This document shows positions 7,281 through 12,344 of a stretch of DNA of 12,344 nt, piece by piece. Source of the DNA: an uncultured Gemmatimonadota bacterium. Lineage in GTDB: Bacteria; Gemmatimonadota; Gemmatimonadetes; Longimicrobiales; Gaopeijiaceae. The position numbers were made by a program, and so were the translations under genes. The stretch covers positions 1-12,344 of the forward strand of contig CAKZOQ010000144.1 of assembly GCA_937136445.1 (NCBI GenBank). Reading direction: 5' to 3'. The notes below the pieces were generated by a model, which did no database searches, was not told the origin of the DNA, and saw only the letters and a program-made list of their open reading frames with translations. Position 1 is the first letter of the stretch. Every line of letters begins with the position of its first letter.

Positions 7281-8518
7281 CGGGCGTACTCCGTGGGTGC
7301 CAGCGTCCCGTGGGGGTCGAACACCTCCTGGAGTCGGCGCTCCAGCACGGTGGTCCCGTCGGCGCCTCCGGATCCGGCCCCTCCGACCGGCATGCCCCAC
7401 CGCCGTCGCTCCAGCAGTTCTTCGCGCCCCTCCGGCACGGAGTCGAAGAGGACCGGCGCCGAGTCCCCGCGAGCCATCCCACGTAGCCGGCGGAGCATGG
7501 TCTCGTCCACGGCGTCCGGCGGCAGGTGCGCCCGCAGCAGTCCTCCGAGGACGTCCACGTGGAGGGTGGCGGCGGGCGCGGCCGTGACCCAGGCCGTCCA
7601 GCGCTCCGGGAGGCTCGCCGGGAGGCCGCGCTGGCGGACGCCGAATGCCCGGTCGTCGCCGATCCGACCGGCCATGCGCTGCATCCATCGCTCCGGGTGC
7701 ACGGCGGTTCGGAAGGCGTGGCCCACGGCATCCTCCAGCCGGGCCTGGTCGGCGTCCAGGACCGGCTCGCTGCCGGTGAGGCGGACCACCAGGACCTCTT
7801 CCGCGGGACGCCGGAGAAGCACCGCGGCCGCCGGCACCACCGGTGCCGTCGAGACGGCCCGCGCCGCCTGGAGGAGCTCCTCCCGAGGGAGGCCGTCCGC
7901 GGCCCCTTCCAGGAGTAGGACCCGCCGGGCCCGGGGGCGCGGGAAGACCCGCAGGGAGGCCGACACCACCACACCCAGCCGTCCCGCGCTGCCCACGAAG
8001 AGGCGCACGAGATCGAATCCCGCGACGTTCTTCATCACCCGTCCGCCGAGCCTCAGGATCCGGCCGTCCCCCGTCACCACCGTGACGCCCAGGACCTGGT
8101 CCCGGATGGCGCCGAAGCCCGCCTGGAGGGGCCCACCCAGCCCCGAAGCCACCACCCCACCCAACGTGCGCTCTCGTCCGCCCGGGGGGTCCAGCGGGAG
8201 CCACTGGCCCTCCGTACCGAGCCGGTCCTCGAGGTCCCCGAGGGTGGTGCCCGCTCCGGCGGTGAAGGTGAGGTCCCCGGGCTCGTAGACGTCGACCCCC
8301 GAGAGGGCGGCCGTGGAGAGGACGAGGAAGGGTCGCTCGGGCGCCAGGGGTGGGAGACCACGACCACCCCCCATGACCACCACCCCCAGCCCTTCGGCCC
8401 GGGCTCCGGCCAGGACCTCGGCCACCTCCTCGGGCGTGCGAGGGCGGAGGACGCGGTGCGCCCGTGCCAGGATCCGCCCCGGTGCGACCACCCCCTCCGT
8501 CTCCGGTGCCGACCTCAT
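7277..8518 (-). CDS. glcE: Glycolate/2-hydroxyacid oxidase FAD-binding subunit GlcE
   Basis: This 413-residue protein has a PCMH-type (VAO-family) FAD-binding domain. The visible marks are VVMGGGRGL (47-54) for the pyrophosphate loop, TLGGVVASGLGGP (118-130), and GGRVMKNVAGFDLVRLFVGSAG (158-179), which is highly characteristic of GlcE. It lacks the HAGDGNLHP and GEHGVG motifs of the GlcD-type substrate domain, as expected for the smaller non-catalytic partner. The C-terminal half (about 200-380) is poorly conserved apart from the ending FDPHGTLAP. Its ATG overlaps the glcD stop (ATGA), with GGAG about six bases upstream, so it is translationally coupled to glcD. It probably forms a heterodimer with GlcD on the cytoplasmic side, with GlcF as electron acceptor. 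Confidence 0.92.
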   Translation of the reverse strand: MRSAPETEGVVAPGRILARAHRVLRPRTPEEVAEVLAGARAEGLGVVVMGGGRGLPPLAPERPFLVLSTAALSGVDVYEPGDLTFTAGAGTTLGDLEDRLGTEGQWLPLDPPGGRERTLGGVVASGLGGPLQAGFGAIRDQVLGVTVVTGDGRILRLGGRVMKNVAGFDLVRLFVGSAGRLGVVVSASLRVFPRPRARRVLLLEGAADGLPREELLQAARAVSTAPVVPAAAVLLRRPAEEVLVVRLTGSEPVLDADQARLEDAVGHAFRTAVHPERWMQRMAGRIGDDRAFGVRQRGLPASLPERWTAWVTAAPAATLHVDVLGGLLRAHLPPDAVDETMLRRLRGMARGDSAPVLFDSVPEGREELLERRRWGMPVGGAGSGGADGTTVLERRLQEVFDPHGTLAPTEYAR

Positions 8519-9921
8519 GCGGGCTCCGGCTCGGGGAGGACCTTCCCGGGGTTGAACAGCCCCCGCGGATCGAAGGCCCCACCCACGGCCGACATGGCCG
8601 CGAGCTCCTCCTCGCCGTGGACCAGCCGCATGTACTTCTGCTTGTCCACGCCCACCCCGTGCTCGCCGGTGATGGTGCCCCCGGCGTCGACGCAGACCTG
8701 CATCATCTCCCTGCTGGCCCGCTCCACCCGCGCCAGCTCGTCGGCGTCGCTCCGGTCGAAGAGGATCTTGGGGTGGAGGTTCCCGTCCCCGGCGTGGAAG
8801 ACGTTCGCCACATGAAGGTCGTAGCGGGCGCCGATGGCCATGATCTCCTCCAGGACCTCCGGCAGCCTGGTCCGGGGCACCGTGGCGTCCTGCACCAGGA
8901 GATCCGGCGCGATCCGGCCCATGGCACCGAAGGCCTTCTTCCGACCCTGCCAGAGACGGGTGCGCTGCCCCTCGTCGTCGGTGTGCTGGACGTCGGTGGC
9001 GCCGGCTTCGCGGCAGCAGGCCACCGCCCTGGCGACGTCCTCGTCCAGGCCGGCGTCGGTGCCGTCGAACTCCACCACCAGGGCGGCGCCGGCATCGGTG
9101 GGGTAGCCGGCCGCGTAGACGCTGGCCTCCACCGCCCGGATGCTGGCCCCGTCCATGATCTCGAGGGCAGCGGGGAGGAGGCCCTGGGCGACGATCCCCG
9201 TCACGGCTCGGGCGGCGTCCTCCACCGAGGCGAAGATCCCCAGCAGCGTGCGCACGCCACCGGGGAGGGGGAGGAGGCGCACCTCGATCTCCGTCGCGAT
9301 GCCGAAGCAGCCCTCCGAGCCCACGAAGAGCCCCACCAGATCCAGTCCCGTGGCCGGGTCCCGGGCGGCCCCGCCGAGCTCCACCACCGCGCCGCCGCCC
9401 AGCACCACGGTGAGCCCCGAGATGTAGCGCGAGGTGACGCCGTACTTCAGGCAATGGGGCCCGCCGGAGTTCTCCGCCACATTGCCCCCGAGGGTGCAGG
9501 CGGACTGGGAGGAGGGATCCGGGGCGTAGTGGAGTCCATGGCGCCGGGCCTCCACCCCCAACCGGCTGTTCACGACACCGGGCTGGACCCGGGCCAGCCG
9601 GTTCTCCGGATCCAACGCCAGGATCCGGTTCAGGCGCGCCGTCCCCACCACCACCGATCCCTCCACCGGCAGCGCTCCCCCGGAGAGACCGGTGCCGGCT
9701 CCTCGGGGGACCACGGGGATGCCCTCGCCGTGGACGGCTCGTACCACCTCCACCAGCTCGTCGGTCGTGCCGGGAAGGACCACGGCCAGAGGTGCCTGGC
9801 GGTACTGCGTGAGCCCGTCCGACTCGTAGACCAGCAGCCGCGCCGGGTCGGCGACGACGTGATCCGGCCCCACGCAGGCGGCGAGACGACGGCGCAGGGA
9901 TCTGGGGAGGGTCGGTGGCAC
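8515..9921 (-). CDS. glcD: FAD-linked 2-hydroxyacid dehydrogenase catalytic subunit GlcD
   Basis: This 468-residue protein is a full-length VAO-family FAD enzyme. The PCMH domain shows LPGTTDELVEVV (49-60), VPRGAGTGLSGGALP (71-85) and CTLGGNVAENSGG (142-154). The FAD-linked oxidase C-terminal domain shows the metal/substrate motif HAGDGNLHP (376-384), GEHGVG (419-424) and FDPRGLFNPGKVLP (450-463). Such enzymes oxidise glycolate, D-lactate, D-2-hydroxyglutarate or related 2-hydroxyacids to 2-oxoacids; with GlcE and GlcF downstream the glycolate oxidase type is most likely. The start is GTG at 9919-9921; it lacks a good Shine-Dalgarno, so a slightly downstream start (for example the GTG at residue 17) is possible. 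It is the first gene of the seven-gene overlapping operon, with 108 bases before it. Confidence 0.93.
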   Translation of the reverse strand: MPPTLPRSLRRRLAACVGPDHVVADPARLLVYESDGLTQYRQAPLAVVLPGTTDELVEVVRAVHGEGIPVVPRGAGTGLSGGALPVEGSVVVGTARLNRILALDPENRLARVQPGVVNSRLGVEARRHGLHYAPDPSSQSACTLGGNVAENSGGPHCLKYGVTSRYISGLTVVLGGGAVVELGGAARDPATGLDLVGLFVGSEGCFGIATEIEVRLLPLPGGVRTLLGIFASVEDAARAVTGIVAQGLLPAALEIMDGASIRAVEASVYAAGYPTDAGAALVVEFDGTDAGLDEDVARAVACCREAGATDVQHTDDEGQRTRLWQGRKKAFGAMGRIAPDLLVQDATVPRTRLPEVLEEIMAIGARYDLHVANVFHAGDGNLHPKILFDRSDADELARVERASREMMQVCVDAGGTITGEHGVGVDKQKYMRLVHGEEELAAMSAVGGAFDPRGLFNPGKVLPEPEPA

Positions 9922-9994
9922 GATGGAAGCGACGCCGGAGCGCCGTCGGTGGGGGTCGGGAGGCGGGGCGGACCGCCGGAAGGCCCGGGGGAGG

Positions 9995-10024
9995 ACGATA
10001 CCCCGACGCTCACCGGAGCGGCAA
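9995..10024 (-). promoter_or_regulatory. Weak sigma70-like promoter candidate before glcD
   Basis: In the 108-base gap between the metallo-beta-lactamase gene and glcD, the minus strand has TTGCCG (10019-10024), an 18-base spacer and TATCGT (9995-10000). Each box matches four of six consensus bases. The position, about 75 bases before the glcD start, suits an operon promoter. In such GC-rich DNA this could be chance, and glcD could instead be read through from the upstream genes. Confidence 0.25.
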
Positions 10025-10029
10025 GACGA

Positions 10030-10779
10030 TCAGGACGTCACGGGGCGCTCCACGTACTCCCGCAGAGCTCCCAGGCTCTGGAGGGCCGCGGAGCGCACGG
10101 AGGAGGGGAGCTCCCCGTAGACTGCCTGCAGGAGCTCCTCCGGCGACGCCCTGGGCATCCGTCGGAGGGCGTCGCGCACCTGCTCGATGCGCGTCCGGCG
10201 GTGGGTCTCGAAGCGGTCCAGGGCGGCCGCGGGGTCCTGGAGGTCCGGGCCGTGGGCGGGGTGGATCACCGCCAGGTCCAGGCGGCGCAGCCGGTCCAGC
10301 GAGGCCAGGTAGTCCGCCACGCATCCCGGGTAGCCGGCGACCCAGGTGGTGTCGCCCTCTCCCAGAAGATGGTCGCCGGCGAAGAGCGCCTCCCGGGCTT
10401 CGTCGTGGTAGCAGAGGTGGTCGGGGGTGTGGCCCGGCGTGTGCACCGCGCGGAGACGCACCCCGCCAGCGGAGACCTCGTCCCCGTCGTCCAGGGGTTC
10501 ATCCACCACACCTCCCTCCGGCCCGGCCACCGGAGCCTTCAGCGCCTCGGCCACCGCCGAGGCCCCGCCGGCATGGTCGGGATGGTGGTGGGTGAGGAGG
10601 ATCCGCACCGTCGCCGCCGGGGTGGCGGCGGACACGACGGCCCGGACGTGGTCGTCCACGTCCGGGCCTGGATCCACGATGAGGAGTCCCGACTCGTCCC
10701 CCACCAGCCAGGTCCGTGTGCCGTCCAGCGTGAAGGCACCGCGGTTGCCCGCGTTGAGGAATCGGGGGAACTCGCTCAC
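10030..10779 (-). CDS. Metallo-beta-lactamase-fold hydrolase, glyoxalase II / LACTB2-like
   Basis: This 249-residue MBL-fold enzyme has a complete binuclear metal site: H64, H66, D68 and H69 in LTHHHPDHAGG, H117 in TPGHTPDH, D136 in FAGDH, and H176 in HPAHGPD. After the MBL core comes a C-terminal helical segment from about residue 185 (RFETHRRTRIEQVRDAL), ending near an ELPSSVRSAALQSLGAL stretch. That tail is typical of the LACTB2-like group, whose members include thioester hydrolases and endoribonuclease-like enzymes. I chose GTG at 10777-10779, giving MSEFPRFLNAGN as the N-terminus, because upstream codons in this frame overlap the GAF gene. The spacing to the GAF stop is 25 bases, so the two are probably co-transcribed. 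A glyoxalase-II role feeding D-lactate to the neighbouring GlcD complex is attractive but only an inference. Confidence 0.88.
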   Translation of the reverse strand: MSEFPRFLNAGNRGAFTLDGTRTWLVGDESGLLIVDPGPDVDDHVRAVVSAATPAATVRILLTHHHPDHAGGASAVAEALKAPVAGPEGGVVDEPLDDGDEVSAGGVRLRAVHTPGHTPDHLCYHDEAREALFAGDHLLGEGDTTWVAGYPGCVADYLASLDRLRRLDLAVIHPAHGPDLQDPAAALDRFETHRRTRIEQVRDALRRMPRASPEELLQAVYGELPSSVRSAALQSLGALREYVERPVTS

Positions 10780-10804
10780 CGGGTCGTGCTGGAGAGGTCG
10801 CTCC

Positions 10805-11275
10805 TCAGCGACGCTCCGCCATGATCTGCTCCGCGAGCTTGTCGGCGATGCCCTGGAGGCCGATCTCGTCCTCCTCGGCGAAGGCAGCCTCCTCCTCGGA
10901 GTCGATGTCGATCTGGCCGAAGATGTCATCCCCGGCGCGGATGAGGACCACCAGCTCCGACTGGACGTGGGGCGAACAGGCCAGGTAGTTCTCCTCCTGG
11001 CTGACGTCCGGCACGTTCTGGTTCGTCTTCTCGGCCACGGCACGACCGCAGACCCCGGTTCCCACGGGGATCTTGGCGTGTTCGGTGGGCTCGCCCACGT
11101 AGTTGTGCAGCCAGAGCTCCTGGTCGTCCTCGTTGAGGAGGTAGATTCCGACCCAGTCGTAGCGGTCGTCGGAGGACTCGATGGTGCGCACGGCATGGCG
11201 CATGAGGCGGTCGGAGAGGTGACCGTCGTCCCGCATCTCTTGGAGCTCTTTGATGAGCTTTCCGGCTTCCTGCAT
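10805..11275 (-). CDS. GAF-domain protein of the free methionine-(R)-sulfoxide reductase type (COG1956)
   Basis: This is a 156-residue single GAF domain. It follows the fRMsr (YebR) family along its length: WVGIYLLNEDD (41-51), IPVGTGVCGRAVA (69-81), NVPDVSQEENYLACSP (87-102), SELVV (106-110) and GQIDIDS (120-126), then F-x-x-EDE near 132-136. Of the three cysteines known in E. coli fRMsr, the equivalents of Cys94 (C76) and the catalytic Cys118 (C100) are present. The resolving Cys84 position is occupied by TEHAK and has no Cys, and the Asp after Cys118 is Ser. It may therefore use another resolving mechanism or act as a redox or ligand sensor. I chose the ATG at 11273-11275 for its upstream AGGA; ATGs at 11302 and 11311 are alternatives. 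The 25-base gap to the MBL gene suggests co-transcription. Confidence 0.82.
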   Translation of the reverse strand: MQEAGKLIKELQEMRDDGHLSDRLMRHAVRTIESSDDRYDWVGIYLLNEDDQELWLHNYVGEPTEHAKIPVGTGVCGRAVAEKTNQNVPDVSQEENYLACSPHVQSELVVLIRAGDDIFGQIDIDSEEEAAFAEEDEIGLQGIADKLAEQIMAERR

Positions 11276-11382
11276 GTCTGTCCTGGACCCGTCTCGTGTC
11301 ATTGCATCCACGCCGGCGCGACCCCGTGCGGATGTCCTTCCATTCGACGCCGTCGAGCGCCCTCGGGACGAGGGGGTCGAAC

Positions 11383-11401
11383 CGCCGCGGCCCCCGCGGC
11401 G
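11383..11401. repeat. Perfect 8-bp GC hairpin in the intergenic gap
   Basis: CGCCGCGG (11383-11390), a 3-base loop CCC and CCGCGGCG (11394-11401) form a perfect stem. A second, smaller one lies next to it: CCCTCG, GGA, CGAGGG at 11360-11374. Both sit in the roughly 180-base gap between the FmdB gene and the GAF gene. No T-tract follows on the minus strand, so a classical intrinsic terminator is not supported. The hairpin lies just downstream of a candidate promoter and would be in the 5' leader of the GAF transcript. A terminator for the FmdB transcript is the other option. Confidence 0.45.
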
Positions 11402-11413
11402 TCGGAGCCTAGA

Positions 11414-11442
11414 AGGTTAGGAAGACCGGGAAATCAGGTCAA
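11414..11442 (-). promoter_or_regulatory. Sigma70-like promoter candidate upstream of the GAF gene
   Basis: On the minus strand TTGACC (11437-11442) is followed by a 17-base spacer and TAACCT (11414-11419). The -35 box matches five of six consensus bases and the -10 box three of six, with ideal spacing. The stretch is the most AT-rich part of the gap between the FmdB and GAF genes. It would start a transcript near 11407, giving a leader of about 130 bases that contains the GC hairpin. It could drive the GAF and MBL genes and perhaps reach the glcD operon. Confidence 0.4.
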
Positions 11443-11458
11443 CGCGCCACCGGACACC

Positions 11459-11716
11459 TCAGTGCCCGTGACGGTCGTGGCTCTCCTCGTAGCGCCGGCG
11501 CTCGTGGAAGCGGTCCCGAGCCTGGGCGGCGTCCCGCTTCTTGGCGGCGCGCATGGCCTTGCCGTGGCTCGTATCCCCGTGGACGGTGGTGGGGGAGAAC
11601 TGCTTCTCCACCTCCTCGCTTCCACACTCGGGGCAGGCCTCGGTGTCGTCGGACCGCCGGATGAGGAGTTCGAAGGCTTCCCCGCAGTCGCTGCAGACGT
11701 AGTCGTAGATGGGCAT
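11459..11716 (-). CDS. FmdB-family zinc ribbon protein
   Basis: This is an 85-residue small protein. The N-terminus MPIYDYVCSDCG is the signature of the FmdB regulatory-protein family, and C8/C11 with C28/C31 (CPEC) make one four-Cys zinc site. The core ends near residue 45 with the family-typical EVEKQFSP segment. The remaining 40 residues are very basic and charged, ending in a His-rich ESHDRHGH tail, which probably lacks a fixed fold and might bind nucleic acid or metal. The family was named after a putative regulator of formamidase, but its function is generally unknown. The ATG at 11714-11716 has a purine-rich GAGAG upstream. It follows the M42 peptidase gene by 34 bases, so they probably form one transcript. 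Confidence 0.88.
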   Translation of the reverse strand: MPIYDYVCSDCGEAFELLIRRSDDTEACPECGSEEVEKQFSPTTVHGDTSHGKAMRAAKKRDAAQARDRFHERRRYEESHDRHGH

Positions 11717-11750
11717 GGTGATGCTCTCTCGGTTCGGCTGGGCGTCCCGC

Positions 11751-12344
11751 TCAGCGCGGCGTGAAATCGGTGTCGGGCCCGAGCCGCCGGACGAAGGCGG
11801 CGATGAGGCGTGCCGTGTTGAAGAGGTCCGACACCGCCACCACCTCGTTGGGCGAGTGCATATAGCGGTTGGGCACGCTCACCAGGCCCGTCGGTACCCC
11901 GGAACGGGTCAGAAAGATGCCGTCCGCATCGGTCCGAGTGCTCCGGGGCGAGGCCTGCACGGTGAAGGGAATATCCTCCTCCTCGGCCACCTGCGCCAGC
12001 ATCTCGAAGACCTCGTTGTGGGCGGCGGATCCCCGACTCAGCACCGGACCGCTCCCCAGGTCGTGGTCCCCGAGCTCCTTCTTCTCCACGTCCGGGACGT
12101 CGGTACTGAAGGTCACGTCCACGACGATGGCCACGTCGGGCTGAAGGGCATAGGCGCTGGCACGGGCGCCGCCGCCGCTGTAGCCGATCTCCTCCTGGGT
12201 CGTGGCCACAGCCGTGACGGCGGCCTTCCCCGGATCCGTAGCCACCAGTCGGGCGGCCTCCAGCACCACGAAGGCACCGATCCGGTCGTCGATGGCCCGG
12301 CTTGCGATGCGGTCGCCGGCCAGGCGCACCATCGACTGGTCCAG
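11751..12344 (-). CDS. M42-family metallo-aminopeptidase, C-terminal part
   Basis: The frame is open to the right edge, so the N-terminus lies outside; 197 residues are visible. The fragment has the C-terminal half of the M42 two-metal site: the bridging Asp in RAIDDRIGA (about 12280-12300), the catalytic Glu pair in TTQEEIGYSGG, an Asp ligand in VVDVTFSTD, and the final His ligand in RYMHSPNEVV. M42 enzymes (glutamyl or leucyl aminopeptidases, historically also labelled endoglucanase CelM or FrvX) form large tetrahedral assemblies in the cytoplasm and trim peptides. The ending PDTDFTPR and stop at 11751-11753 are intact. The missing part would hold the first metal His and most of the lid domain. 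It is the first visible gene of the pair with the FmdB-type protein. Confidence 0.92.
   Translation of the reverse strand: MDQSMVRLAGDRIASRAIDDRIGAFVVLEAARLVATDPGKAAVTAVATTQEEIGYSGGGARASAYALQPDVAIVVDVTFSTDVPDVEKKELGDHDLGSGPVLSRGSAAHNEVFEMLAQVAEEEDIPFTVQASPRSTRTDADGIFLTRSGVPTGLVSVPNRYMHSPNEVVAVSDLFNTARLIAAFVRRLGPDTDFTPR

Noticed and set aside
5952..8582. Apparent 876-residue GlcE-GlcF fusion frame
   Set aside because: The upstream part is an out-of-frame shadow of glcE. GlcF starts normally at the ATGA overlap at 7280, just before its first ferredoxin motif.
8464..10824. Long plus-strand open frame of 786 codons opposite glcD and the MBL gene
   Set aside because: It spans two well-supported minus-strand genes, has no family motif and shows the low-complexity composition of an antisense shadow in GC-rich DNA.
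1..12344. CRISPR array, tRNA, transposase or phage module
   Set aside because: No regularly spaced repeats, cloverleaf-like stretches, or mobile-element protein motifs were seen on either strand.

Overview
The window is very GC-rich (roughly two thirds to 70% G+C by eye) and densely coded. Apart from one gene at the left edge, everything reads on the minus strand. The base composition, the four-nucleotide gene overlaps and the protein types suggest a high-GC bacterium. The conserved-looking hypothetical protein at 307-1434 made me think of Gemmatimonadota, but that is recollection and not proof. I saw no tRNA, rRNA, CRISPR array, insertion sequence or phage gene.

Layout, left to right. (1) 2-676, plus strand: the C-terminal part of a GspE/PilB-type secretion or pilus assembly ATPase with an added double zinc ribbon. 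(2) 307-1434, minus: an unrecognised protein whose C-terminal third runs antisense through the ATPase gene. (3) 1516-9921, minus: a seven-gene operon read right to left as glcD, glcE, glcF, M20 peptidase, GNAT acyltransferase, flavoprotein, menC/NSAR-like enolase. All six internal junctions are 4-nt ATGA or GTGA overlaps. (4) 10030-11275, minus: a metallo-beta-lactamase-fold hydrolase and a GAF protein of the free-methionine-sulfoxide-reductase type, probably transcribed from a promoter near 11414-11442. (5) 11459-12344, minus: an FmdB-type zinc ribbon protein behind an M42 aminopeptidase cut by the right edge.

The most interesting part is the seven-gene operon. A GNAT acyltransferase, an NSAR/OSBS-type enolase and an M20 deacylase together match the known route that converts D-amino acids irreversibly to L-amino acids: N-succinylation of the D-form, racemisation of the succinylated amino acid, and desuccinylation of the L-form. 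Here that trio is fused transcriptionally to a complete three-subunit GlcDEF-type 2-hydroxyacid dehydrogenase and to an unassigned two-dinucleotide-domain flavoprotein. I infer a larger module for D-configured or 2-hydroxy/2-amino acid salvage. The link between the two halves rests on gene order only, and the menaquinone-type OSBS reaction remains an alternative for the enolase.
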